Positions 23,150-33,656 of a stretch of 64,000 nt of DNA are shown here, one piece after another. Every line of letters begins with the position of its first letter. The first letter of the stretch is position 1. A model generated the notes under the pieces. That model saw nothing but the letters and a program-made list of their open reading frames with translations, ran no database searches and was not told the DNA's origin. Location: the NCBI GenBank assembly GCA_964019155.1, contig OZ025242.1, positions 3,813,964-3,877,963 of the forward strand, in the 5' to 3' direction. The stretch comes from Osedax fenrisi. Taxonomy: Eukaryota > Annelida > Polychaeta > Sabellida > Siboglinidae. The position numbers and the translations under genes are program-made.

Positions 23150-23599
23150 ATATATACATGTATATATTATAAATATAATAATAATTAAATTTTCCATAGA
23201 TAGCCTACTTTAAAGTTTGGTTACTGGTGAAGTTGCAGGCCCCTCTCGTAAATATGGTTTTTATTTATATATTTTATATGTATAAGTTATACAGTATAAC
23301 ATATTAACATTGCACATATTTATACATTAATATATAATAATTGAATATATACATTTAATTAAAATCATTAGTAACATTGCACATATTATATATATAATAA
23401 TAATTTATTATAAACGGATTTATAATTATATTAACATATTACTGTACAATATATAATTTGCATTATTCTCAAATTAATAATTTAGTCAACGTGCTTTAAT
23501 CGAATCTTACTTTATCTAGTTGTAAAATCGGTATATTACTATACTATATATTTTAAACTAATCATCTATAGATGATATACATATATGATATATATATAT
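22415..23599. other. AT-rich stretch with diverged relatives of the 305-bp repeat
   Basis: Bases 22738-22860 share AATTCCGTTCAAG and ACGTTCTGATAATGGTATAC with the repeat at 21846. A weaker trace appears near 23215-23270. (TA)n at 23114-23142. No intact gene. Confidence 0.55.
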
Positions 23600-24590
23600 A
23601 AGGATAAGGATAAGGATAATTTATTATTGCAAAAAATTTTTTAACAATAAATGGCTAAACAAAATAGTCAAATTGACTTTCGAGGTGTTTGGCCAGAGTA
23701 AATAATAATGCAATTACATATTATACATTCAAACATGTATATGTATAGAAGGATAATCAAAGGGAATATATAAGTGAAGGAAGCTTCGGGGTTGCCCAAA
23801 TCCCATATGGGTAGCCCACACCCAGGAGTGTAATACTCAGTGATTTATTTAGCGTTTCAAACAATCAGAAATATAATCCCTATGTTAATCCATCTAATAT
23901 TACATATTAGTAATTCATAATAATAAATAAATAATCACGGAGCTTAATAAAAGAAAACAAATAAAATAAAAATAATTTCTTTGAGGATCTGTTCCACTTC
24001 TATCAATCAGCTTGAATAGTCACCATTAAAATCAAACATGTAAAATAAAATATAATTAGTAAATAGCTAGGTAAGACATTTTTTTTATAAATAACTTAAT
24101 AGGTTTTATAATTTTTAATTTGTTACTTAGATTATTCCATAATTGAATACTTGCATAATGTACAGCATAACAACTAATATTAATTCTACATTTCGGTATA
24201 ATAAATCTATTTTTAGCCCTAGTACAACTGTTCGAACAAAGTATAAACTTTTGTAATAGTTTAGTTCTGTAGACTCTATTAAAACCATAATGTGTATTTT
24301 TTAATAATGTGACTTTAACTAAGTCAACTATTTTCAATATATTATGTCTTTTATAAATGAAGTTGATATTAGTTCTCTTGGGTAGTTTATAAATACATTT
24401 AAGTACCTTGTTTTGTAATACAATAATTTTGTGTACTACTGATTTATAATTAGAACCCCATGACGAATAACAATAACTTAATCTAGAGTGAAATAGTGCG
24501 TTATATAATAAAATTAATGATTTTATATTAATTTTATTACGCAGTTTATAAAAGACAGCTACAATTCTAGATAAATTTGAGGCTAATAAA

Positions 24591-24592
<2 letters not shown>
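23600..24592 (-). mobile_element. LINE (CR1/Jockey-like) 3' fragment
   Basis: A 5'-truncated non-LTR retrotransposon on the minus strand: the end of the reverse-transcriptase ORF (24056-24592), a 3' UTR, and a tail of TCCTTA-type repeats (plus-strand AAGGAT x3 at 23600-23620). The truncation point lies in (TA)n at 24593-24630. A similar 3' end with a related tail is at 39634-39760. Confidence 0.8.
24056..24592 (-). pseudogene. LINE reverse transcriptase C-terminal region
   Basis: About 178 codons, continuously open, no start. It shows features typical of the end of CR1/Jockey-type ORF2: LYNALFHSRLSYCYSSWGSN (downstream of the RT palm), then IIVLQNKVLKCIYKLPKR, and a final IQLWNNLSNKLK near the C-terminus. 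The catalytic part of RT and the endonuclease are missing because of 5' truncation. The frame has no stops, so the insertion is not very old, but it cannot encode an active enzyme. Confidence 0.8.
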
Positions 24593-24632
<40 letters not shown>

Positions 24633-24666
24633 ATTTATAAACTTACAATATTAATTAATATTATAG

Positions 24667-24796
24667 GAAAAAGACAAACTTAGGAAAAAGAAAGGGCTAT
24701 ACCGCAATAATTACATCATCTCCATATAAACAACATTTGGAGCAGACACCGGCAAAAAAAGAAATGTGTGAGAAAGAATTGATCAAAATCAATTAA
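24667..24796 (+). CDS. Candidate C-terminal exon, transposase-like tail
   Basis: Preceded by ATTAATATTATAG, an acceptor-like AG after AT-rich DNA. The frame is open for 42 codons to TAA. It reads KRKGYTAIITSSPYKQHLEQ followed by a Lys/Glu-rich end. A basic stretch plus TSSPYKxxLE resembles the C-terminal tails of pogo/jerky-type DDE transposases and their domesticated relatives, from memory of the family and not from a search. No upstream catalytic exon is visible nearby. It could be a relic of the autonomous partner of a MITE or an exon of a host gene with long introns. Confidence 0.3.
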
Positions 24797-25992
24797 GAAA
24801 ATAATAATAATAAAAAATATATATAATTTCATAATATGCGATGAAATTATAAACGATGATATATATATATATATATATATTAATATATACAGTGTAATTC
24901 ATGTACACATTGGTGTTATGATTTATATGTTGATATTATCAACTTGATATCATCGATATAAAGAAATATCGATTTCTTTCCTTATATCGATGCTTGATAT
25001 AGATACATTTAAAATATGCGATATATGCATATAAATTAATAAAGTATATACATTTTATTTTCTATTTCATTATATATCTTGTGAATATAATATATTATTA
25101 TATATGTAATTAACCATATACCTTAATTAAATTAAGCAATTATCATTTATATAATATCGTGAGATAATATTATTGTATTAAAATATCTGGGTTATAGTTT
25201 ATTTTATTGAGATAATTATCTATAACTTTAATTATATTAAAATTTAATTTAAAATTATATATTTATATACTTTTTAAATGCTTTTTAAATAATTTTGAAA
25301 TGTTAAATATATACGAGTATATTAAACTAAATAAAACCCTATCCATGTTATAAACATTATTGAAATATCATAATACATATAGTATTTCACTAAATAAATG
25401 TGAAGTGTATAATTTATAAACATATTCATAGATTTATAAATAATATTATAACATTCCAGAATCGTAAATTATACAAATATGGTTATTTTTGTTAAACAAA
25501 TCCATTTAACTTTAATAAAGTTATATCATATTATAAAAAGATATATAAATGTTAGGTTTGATAAATCCAACATTTTTTTAAAATATCTGAATTAATTATA
25601 GTTTATATAAAGATAATATAATTTATTAAATTATTTAACATCATTTTATATTTATTTCTAGTGAATATTTATGAATATATATAAATATATTTATAAATAT
25701 ATATTACATATCATTAATTTAAAATTTAGAATAATGTAATAACACCAAGGCATTGCTAGTCTTAAATTTAACTACTTAAAAAATATAGTTTTTATATAGA
25801 TTATTAAATATAAATATAAAAATATATTGTTATACTTTTAACATACATATCATTATTTTATTATGTTTAATAAATTAAATAAAAATAACTAATTTAAACA
25901 TTTATATTATATATACATTTATATTAGGATTCTTAACAATACTATAAATAAGGGTAATTAGTAATACTATCTTTAATATTTATATATATATA
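24797..25992. other. AT-rich stretch with a hairpin
   Basis: Bases 24951-24992 form an inverted repeat (CATCGATATAAAGAAA against TTTCTTTCCTTATATCGATG) related to the one at 598-649. Otherwise simple sequence with no gene. Confidence 0.6.
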
Positions 25993-26437
25993 CCCAGCAA
26001 ACAGTAAGAGCAGCATAATAGCAGCATAACAGCAAATGCTAGAGCCTCAAATGTTTACATTGTGCTATTATGCTGCTATTAAATGTCTATTATGCTGCTA
26101 TTATGCTGCTATTAATTTGTAATGATATTATGCTGCTGTTATGCTGCTGTTATGATGATATTATGCTGCTATTAATTTTAAATGTCTATTATGCTGCTAT
26201 TATGCTGCTATTATAATAATAGCAGCATAATAGACATTTAAAATTAATAGCAGCATAATATCAGCATAATAGCAGCATAACAGCAGCATAACAGCAGAAT
26301 AATATCATTACAAATTAATAGCAGCATAATAGCAGCATAATATACATTTAATAGCAGCATAATAGCACAATGTAAACATTTGAGGCTCTAGCATTTGCTG
26401 TTATGCTGCTCTTATGCTGCTCTTACTGTTTGCTGGG
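25993..26437. mobile_element. Hairpin MITE, 445 bp
   Basis: An almost complete palindrome centred near 26216. Each arm is about 220 bp, starts CCCAGCAAACAGTAAGAGCA, and is built from many AGCAGCATAA/TTATGCTGCT repeats. Flanked by TA (or TATA) on both sides, consistent with a 2- or 4-bp target duplication. No coding capacity. Arms differ at a few sites. The superfamily is not assigned. Confidence 0.85.
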
Positions 26438-27029
26438 TATAATAAAATATATGGTTTATTATCGTGTTATCAATATTGATAGGTAGGAATTATGATGTCG
26501 ATATATAAATATGATTTACTAAATGGGGATATATAAAATATACTATATATTATAAACCAATTATTTTATAAACTAATAGGTAATATATATTTATAATACC
26601 TATATATATATATGATTTTAACTATTATGTACATAGTGTGTTTATTTTTACAATCTAAATATAGTCTATAATGTATTAATATATACTATATATAGTAGGA
26701 TAGTATAGCTATATTATAAAGTATATACACAAGTGTGTATATATATATACACACTTATAATACTGATACATTGTATATTATGATATTTTTTGTGGTATAA
26801 TGTACATTTACATGTATTTAAATAGATACATATAATCATATGGTCATGAAAAGGACATATGTTCTTGATATAACTACTATCATGGTATATTGAAAATAAT
26901 TAATATTTAGGCAGCGCGTTTTATATCGACAACCGCAATCATATCATAAATATATTTCAGTGATTTTATAAAGAATTTATCTAAATATACTATTTTTATG
27001 ATACGCTTACACATTGAAATTATCTCGAT
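26438..27029. other. AT-rich stretch, nothing recognised
   Basis: TA-rich with short inverted repeats (for example around 26727-26760, ACAAGTGTGTATATATATAC). No gene. Confidence 0.5.
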
Positions 27030-27465
27030 GCTGATTGGTTATTAATCGGCCATAATACACACCACGCATCGGCCACAATAGCCGCATCGCACTCGTTGGT
27101 TTAAATAACAGATTACTATGTCATTATGTTATTATTGAATATTGTTATAAATGTAATCTGATATATTATTTATTACCTTAACTGAATATATTAAAAATAC
27201 ATAATTTTATTCAATAACTTGCCTATAAAATAAGGTAAACCATACGTTTTTTTTCGATAAAAATTACGATTATTTGATTTTTTTCTCTAAGCGAAAATCA
27301 ATAATTAATATTGATATAAATAAAAAATGATGTACACTATCATTCTTAGAATTCAATTACCTACATTTTTCGTATATATCATTTTTTGATAACTATAATG
27401 GTTCTTGAAATATCGTTATCGGCCACAATACCCGCATCGGCCACAATACCCTTCCGTCCCCTACT
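27030..27465 (-). repeat. Dispersed repeat family member 2
   Basis: The inverted relative of 18589-18860. It ends TATCGGCCACAATACCC, GCATCGGCCACAATACCC, TTCCGTCCCC, and has two further GGCCAYAATA motifs near 27050-27090. The tandem motif at the end is doubled here but single at 18589. Confidence 0.5.
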
Positions 27466-27499
27466 TATATAGACTGTATATTATATGTATAGTGTATAC

Positions 27500-27686
27500 T
27501 AGTGATGTAAAGGATGCTCAAATGTAAAGCATCAATGCAGTCTCAGTCAAAGTTACCTAAAATCTCAATTACCTAAGCGCTTGTTTGGCTAGATTCTCGG
27601 CTCGTATCGGGATAATTTTTTTTCCGAAAATGTAGGTCTAGGCACGGAATCAATAACCAAAAGTCTCGGCATCATTTACATCACTA
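27500..27686. mobile_element. hAT-like MITE, 187 bp
   Basis: Terminal inverted repeats TAGTGATGTAAA and TTTACATCACTA, a form typical of hAT elements. Flanking 8-bp sequences GTGTATAC and GTGAATAC match at 7 of 8 positions, as expected for a hAT target duplication with one later change. Subterminal GGATGC and GCATC also pair. No ORF, so non-autonomous. Confidence 0.85.
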
Positions 27687-30059
27687 GTGAATACAGTATA
27701 CATGATATACTTATATGTTAGTATAGTATATGCCCATACACTGATAATCCTATATATAATTGGAAATAAGTAGGTAAAGGTGTAAAGTTAGTAACGTATT
27801 ATATTATACAATGTTTATTAATTAATGTAATGTTATGTGAAATGTAAAATAATTCATATTTGATTTAGTATGTATGTAATTGTGATATATAAATTAATAT
27901 CTATATATTAGAATTATACAAAAATAAATTATAAAATCAATGGTAAATTTAAAAAAAATAATTATAATAATAATAATAATATTTGTAATTCCATGTTATT
28001 TAAAAAAAAAATAATGATTATATATTCTAAATGATAATTCTAAAATAAATTATATTATACTATTCTAAAATAAAGATAACTTAAAAATAAAATATTTAGA
28101 ATAACATAATTCATTAGATATTAATTATAATATAGGAGGCTTCATCAATTATAAAAGATATGTTGAATCTTTTAAAAATAAAATTGTTAGGGTTAATTTC
28201 TATATTATAAAATTTGTTTAGTTACTATAGAAAATTTCCATCCACCTTTTATTAAATTAAACTAAAATATGAAATTGATGTATATGATTTGTTGATATCT
28301 GAAAATAAAATAATATTTCATATATAAATTAATTGAAACTATATAATTCTGTAAAACTTTAATTTATCGTTTGTATGTATCACATCAATAAATTTCTCCC
28401 AAAATTGAAGATACTGAAAGTTGTGATCATTTTTTTCTTGCAATCACATATATGCTATTATATTAATATTACAAGTTAATATTTTAATTTATGAACTTAA
28501 TATTATACTTTCTTCTTCATTTTGAACACATATTTTGAGAATATCCTTTTCATTGTATTAATTATATTAGGAACATATAAAATAAAAATGTATTTATATA
28601 ACATTATTACTATATTCTCATTTTTATCAATATTTTAATTATTTGAATTTAGAAATGTGTACTCGTATATTTTCAATTATTTAAAAATAAAGACACTATA
28701 AATCTCGAACTAACTATTACTATTGTTAAATACTAAGTAAGTATGCGATACCTCTCTTGCTGTAACTCAATGTAAACTCTGCACAGGTTGATGAGTGTTA
28801 GGGTATGGCTGAGTTTCTCTATAAAAGTATACTTTTAGTATACTATGATCTAAGAGACCCTATGCTAATAGCTATCATTTTAGTACTTTTTATCCTCTAT
28901 TTATTCCAGCTAAGAATATAGTTTAATTTTAATATGAAGAATACATACACACAATCTGGGCCTATAAGGTCCGTTATTTTCGATGCTCCACGTCCTAGAA
29001 ATTTATCATAATAAAAATAATGAAAATGAAGTTTGCCAAACATCTAATAAAATTAACAAAACAATAAGTATATTAACAACATATATTAATATATTTATTA
29101 AATATTATTAAAAACTAAACATTATTATTAAAAACTACAAATATTTTTAAAATATTTTATAAACATTTTTCCAAGCATTTTTTAAAATTAATTTGTTTTA
29201 ATATATTTATTATTCATGAATATAATATTTTGGTTAATACTATAACAATATACATATATATATATTGATAAATTAGAATTAATATTTAAAGAATAAAATA
29301 AATTCCATGTAGTTATATGGTGAGTTTGTAATATTTACAAAAATTCATATTTTTTTATGCACAAAAATATTAAATTTATTTTTTTTGATTTTTCACAATA
29401 TATTATAAATAATTATTTAAATCTATATACATTTAAAAAAAATAATATAAGTTATTTTTCTATATGTATCAACAATATTACTTTTGAGACATTATTTTAG
29501 GTTTAAAAAGTAAAAATGTTCAATATTTTGTAAATTCATATTAAAAAATATGTTAAATTTAAATAAATTATAAATATAAAATAACTATTTTCGTTTGCAC
29601 AAATTTTGAATTTAAGCAAATATCATCAATAAATACATTTTTTTAATCGATCATTTTATTCAATAAGGTGTACTATTTTAATTAGAATGACAAACAAAAT
29701 GATATCATTACCCTGCGCAGTAAACTCTTGATATCTCAGAGTATCTTTATCTCAGAAACCCGCCCAAATAAGACTAATAAATACTAGCATACCAATATAA
29801 ATACATGTAAATATAATATGCTATTTCAGAAAATCGCTTGCACGGATACAGTAGTACCAGTGCTATAGTCCGTAACACCGAAATAAGTAAAAGAAGAATA
29901 GTAAGTTTATTACGCTTTTATTATTGCTTTATGGTTTGGTCGATGTGTGATTAATTTCCAGATGGATCGTCGGTTATTAATATACTACAATATACTAAAA
30001 CCGAAGTATGCTTAGAACATACGCTTAGTATACGATTGTATTGCTTTAGGGTATCTTAT
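27687..30059. other. AT-rich stretch, no gene recognised
   Basis: Mostly A/T simple sequence. A less AT-rich patch at about 28740-28990 and another at 29700-29910 have normal composition but no open frame that looks like protein. Around 29901 AGAATAGTAAGTTT could be a donor, not enough to call an exon. Confidence 0.5.
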
Positions 30060-30170
30060 AAGATGTTTTTCGGTCGTACCCGATGTCGGTGTTCGGTTAG
30101 TTAACGTCCGAGTGTTCGTGTTCCTTCTCACTAGGGGTCTCTGCGAGGGCGGCGGAGGTGGTGGTGTACT
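30060..30170. other. Short CpG-rich patch, possible exon or promoter
   Basis: Stands out from its surroundings by GC content and CpG count (CGGTCG, CCGATGTCGG, GCGAGGGCGGCGG). On the minus strand a frame reads FILKYTTTSAALAETPSEKE and then HEHSDVN and stop. Plus-strand frames are also partly open, with a GGCGGAGGTGGTGG run. Either a terminal exon on the minus strand or a 5' region on the plus strand is possible; neither is proven. Confidence 0.3.
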
Positions 30171-30267
30171 TCAAGATGAATGATATGTATATGCAATATA
30201 CTTACATATATACAATATAAATTGCTACTAATATCATAATGATATGTAACTTTCATATTAATGTGAT

Positions 30268-30313
<46 letters not shown>

Positions 30314-30689
30314 TACATATAAATTATATCATATATGATATATCATATGTATATCATATTATATATATAAAATATATAAAAATATATATATTTAATTTCT
30401 TACCGGAGTTCTAGATTTCTGATATATTCACTTATATCTCTTCATAAAGCTCTGTCATAAATACAAGTCATAATATTCTTTATTTAATTTATTATATTTC
30501 GTAATTTATATGATTGGTAAACATATCCACGCGTAACTATATCAAAAACGTAATAGGTACAAAGTAATATAAAGTATTATAAAATCATTATAATATTTTA
30601 TATATTGCGTGTGTTGTATATTTGTCATCGAATTATGACGAATATCCGAAAAAGTTAATTTTAATGCCAAATTTAATGTTTGAGTACAT
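30171..30689. other. AT-rich stretch with (TA)n
   Basis: (TA)n around 30278-30310 followed by TATATCATATGATATA-type sequence. No gene. Confidence 0.6.
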
Positions 30690-30955
30690 AGGGCGACACC
30701 TATTAACACATTCGGAACTATCGCCCAAAACCAGCTCACGTATCATATTTGACTGATATTTACTAGTATTATTAGAATTGATAATACATAAATTTGATAT
30801 AATGAAATACATATCCGAGATAGCTATCTAGTATATTAACATCTTTTTAATACGTAATCTAAAATTTAAACACTAATATTTAATATTCACGGAGTACTGA
30901 CTACTTTGGCGAGGGCTACATTGTATCGCCCAATACCCCCTCACGTCCCCTATTT
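30690..30955 (-). repeat. Dispersed repeat family member 3, diverged
   Basis: Ends TATCGCCCAATACCCCCTCA then CGTCCCC, parallel to the end of member 2. It carries GGAACTATCGCCCAAAACC near 30714, which pairs with GTCGATAGTTCCGAA of member 1. More diverged than the other two. Confidence 0.4.
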
Positions 30956-31198
30956 GTTTATAACCGAATGAATCTAATATCCCTTCTTCCCATCGTGTTA
31001 AGAAATTCGTTATTTATTAAACGAGATCCGAACATCAATTTATACAACATTATATAAGATAACATCTATATATTATGAAAATAACTATTGTTGTGGTCTG
31101 TACAAATATTCAACCCGCATCATACTGCCTGTGTGTCTTAGCAAACTGAACCACAAGGGTAATTTTTGAATATATATATATATATATAGGTTCCTATA

Positions 31199-31245
<47 letters not shown>

Positions 31246-31271
31246 TTCCTATAGGATATATATATATAGGT

Positions 31272-31302
<31 letters not shown>

Positions 31303-31454
31303 GATTATGATAGTTTAACACCAATACAGTAGTGGTAGTAGTAGTCGTAGTAGTAGTGGTGGTGGTGGTATAATATACATATTATATATATATATATATA
31401 TATATATGCATGTGTGATATAAAGTTATATAATAAATAATAATTGTGAAATTTT
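30956..31454. other. SINE head trace and microsatellites
   Basis: Bases about 31122-31160 (ACTGCCTGTGTGTCTTAGC) resemble the first 30 bp of the SINE at 19706 but do not continue into its body. Then (TA)n at 31171-31190, 31200-31243 and 31283-31303, separated by repeated GGTTCCTATAGGA, and a GTA/GTG trinucleotide run at 31329-31368. Confidence 0.5.
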
Positions 31455-31556
31455 ACAATTTATTTTTAAATATTCGTGATTCAAACATCTGCTTGAAGAT
31501 TTCGCTTAGATTCCGATTCACGACTCTTTTCTTCAGCGCAATCTTCACTAGTCTGT
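31455..31556 (-). other. Candidate terminal exon, minus strand
   Basis: On the minus strand TTAATCACAG could be an acceptor. One frame after it reads LVKIALKKRVVNRNLSEIFK and onward to FKNKL and stop. An overlapping frame reads TSEDCAEEKSRESESKRNLQ, ADV and stop. Both have protein-like composition, so only one can be real, if either. The block is clearly less AT-rich than its flanks. Confidence 0.25.
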
Positions 31557-31900
31557 GATTAATAATTATGTCTGTATATAATATAGTATATATAGTAATA
31601 TAGTAATATATTATATTCAGTGTTTTATAGTACATTTATAAACTATAGGGGGCGTGTAGCACGTGTAGGGTACGTAAGTTACACGTGTTTCCGGTTATAA
31701 TATAGTTATTTATGGTTATCATATTTTATTGTTAACAATAATAATTATTATTGGCGAAGTTAGTTAAGTATGAGATAATATATGTATATAATATATTAGG
31801 TGTTTAAAAAAAATACTTATAATTAAACAATATATTATTAATAATATAACTATTATAGCAATTTATTTTTAAACATCTAAATCAATCATACTATTATACC

Positions 31901-31903
<3 letters not shown>

Positions 31904-31994
<91 letters not shown>
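31904..31994. repeat. (TA)n microsatellite, target of the gypsy insertion
   Basis: A 91-bp TA run ending exactly at the 5' LTR. A further TA run of about 22 bp resumes right after the 3' LTR at 37203. The retroelement therefore inserted into one TA microsatellite, and its target duplication (TATA-like, 4-6 bp) cannot be delimited. Confidence 0.95.
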
Positions 31995-31998
<4 letters not shown>

Positions 31999-32392
31999 AT
32001 AGAGTGAGTCATGATAGGTTTAGATTGTATAAGAGCGCCTCGACTGCGAACGTATATTGTAGCTATCGCAATCGGTATTCCATAAATACACTGCCACTAT
32101 CCGATGCACTGGAGTGGAACGCGTTCAGTAAATATTGATTCGCGTTTATGTTATTTGTTTCATTCTGATTTTGGACACCAAACGTATAGTGTCAGTTATT
32201 TACTAACTAATATAGAATCGACGAACCCGCATACACGGTAAACTATTATTATTATATTATTGTTATTATTATTATTATTATTACATACTATCCTATATAG
32301 GTTGATACTGAATAAAGTTGATTAAAATAGAAACACAGTTGTTCTTTCTTCTGTGGATAACAGTACTACGTCTATACGGCGAACGTACAACA
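31995..32392 (+). repeat. 5' LTR of gypsy element
   Basis: 398 bp, TGTTATAGAG to ACGTACAACA, with TG...CA ends. It contains TATAAG at 32028-32033 and AATAAA at 32311-32316 that may serve promoter and polyadenylation roles. It differs from the 3' LTR at 32112 (G against T) and 32383 (A against C). Confidence 0.97.
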
Positions 32393-32406
32393 TTGGTGAC
32401 AGCGGC
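32393..32406 (+). other. Primer-binding-like site
   Basis: TTGGTGACAGCGG directly follows the LTR. The TGG matches the CCA end common to all tRNAs; which tRNA would pair was not determined. Confidence 0.55.
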
Positions 32407-32439
32407 TACTATTATCTCAACTGTAGACAACCGTGTATC

Positions 32440-32725
32440 GACGCCACGAGAAACCCGGAAGGACAACTGATACCCGGTAAAGCAGACGCCACGAGAAACC
32501 CGGAAGGACAACTGGTACCCGGTAAAAGAAGACGCCACGAGAAACCCGGAAGGACAACTGATACCCGGTAAATCAGACGCCACGAGAAACCCGGAAGTAC
32601 CAATCGGTACCCGGTATCATACACAACGGTGTATCGACGCCACGAGAAACCCGGAAGGACAACTGGTACCCGGTAAAGCAGACGCCACGAGAAACCCGGA
32701 AGGACCAATCGGTACCCGGTATCAT
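32440..32725 (+). repeat. Leader repeat of gypsy element, six copies
   Basis: Six copies of a unit starting GACGCCACGAGAAACCCGGA at 32440, 32485, 32531, 32576, 32636 and 32681. The period is 45-46 bp, except one of 60 that carries an extra segment (ATACACAACGGTGTATC). Each unit ends in GGTACCCGGTA or GATACCCGGTA. It lies in the untranslated leader between PBS and gag, and in some frames reads as spurious ORFs. Could be an RNA packaging or dimerisation region; this is inference. Confidence 0.9.
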
Positions 32726-32847
32726 ACGTTAGTGTATTTATTGAGTGCGTGATTGTGGTAGCTAATTAGCTACCTTAAGTGCAATATACGTGGACTGTTT
32801 CAGTGACCTATTTACAATTTTTTTTTGCTTTTGTAACTAAAACTATC

Positions 32848-33642
32848 ATGACCGAGGTAGATAAGGATACCAAACCTGTAGGGAGGCCACCTAAGAGGGA
32901 TTCGAGTTATATAAAATTGTCAAATTTTAGTGATGGCATAGATGTGAATGAGTGGATAAATATGGCGGATGAATGCGTAAGCTTATTAGGATTTAAAGGG
33001 GAGGAGGCAGCTGGATTTATACTTTACCACATATAGGGCGCTAAGTTAGAATTGTCAATGCTAGGCGAGGCTCTATTAAGTAAGCAAGCGATATTTAAGG
33101 GTTTGAGGAATAGGTGTAAGCAGAAGAGGGCACGAGGGGAGAGGTTAAGAGTAATGGTAGAAAGGAGACAAGGGGAAGAGGAGAGCATTACTTCTTTTGC
33201 GGATGACATTTTAAGATTGGGAGTAGAGTTAAAGGAGGATGTGGATGGTTGGGAATCGTTGATGGTAGACACATTCAAAAGCAATGTATGGGATAGGAGT
33301 CTAAGGAGGGAGTTACTAGTGACTGGGGAGCTTAATACATTCAGCCAGGTACGGGAGAGGGCACGACTGTTCGAGTCCCTTAGTGAGGAGGGAAGTGGTG
33401 GATATGAGACTAGGGCGGTAAAGGTAGATAGAGTAGATAGTACAGATAGAGATGAAATTAAAAGGCTGGGGAATCATGTTAGAGAACTAGAGTATAGGTT
33501 AAGGGAGAGTGGTGGTAGACAGGTAGAGAGACATGGGCAAGTAGGTAGACCGATGGTTAGATGTTATCGGTGTGGTGAGATAGGACATATTTCGAGATGG
33601 TGTAAAACGGCAACCCATTTAAATGGCAACCCATCTCAGTAG
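32848..33642 (+). pseudogene. gag: gag of gypsy element, in-frame stop
   Basis: Start chosen at 32848 (MTEVDKDTKPVGRPPKRDSS); an upstream in-frame ATG at 32779 would add a hydrophobic stretch and is less likely. The frame is interrupted by TAG at 33034-33036 after residue 62, then continues in the same frame to 33642, for 263 sense codons in all. The second half is Arg/Glu-rich. Residues about 239-252 form a CCHC zinc knuckle, CYRCGEIGHISRWC, which binds genomic RNA in this family. A single base change explains the break; readthrough is possible but not shown. The end of gag overlaps the pol frame. Confidence 0.85.
33618..33624 (+). promoter_or_regulatory. -1 ribosomal frameshift heptamer T TTA AAT
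   Basis: In the gag frame the codons are CAT TTA AAT, so TTTAAAT has the X XXY YYZ arrangement of a -1 slippery site. The pol frame is in the -1 register and is open from 33606, upstream of this site, while gag stops at 33640-33642. This gives a direct route to a Gag-Pol fusion. It lies between two copies of GGCAACCCAT (33609 and 33625). A downstream stimulatory structure was not computed. Confidence 0.7.
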
Positions 33643-33656
33643 GTCAGGTTACGGGG

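Noticed and set aside
18589..27465. One 8.9-kb DNA transposon bounded by inverted GGGGACG ends
   Set aside because: No transposase between the ends, a third similar end at 30955, and internal motif spacing differs between the two ends; separate short elements are as likely.
32293..32708. ORFs in the gypsy leader (72-98 codons, repeated PGFSWR or ATRNPEGQ)
   Set aside because: Products of the 45-bp leader repeat; both strands are open, there are no conserved motifs, and they lie upstream of gag.
32440..32725. Regular repeats resembling a CRISPR array
   Set aside because: The whole 45-bp unit is conserved, including what would be the spacers, and it lies in a eukaryotic retrotransposon leader.
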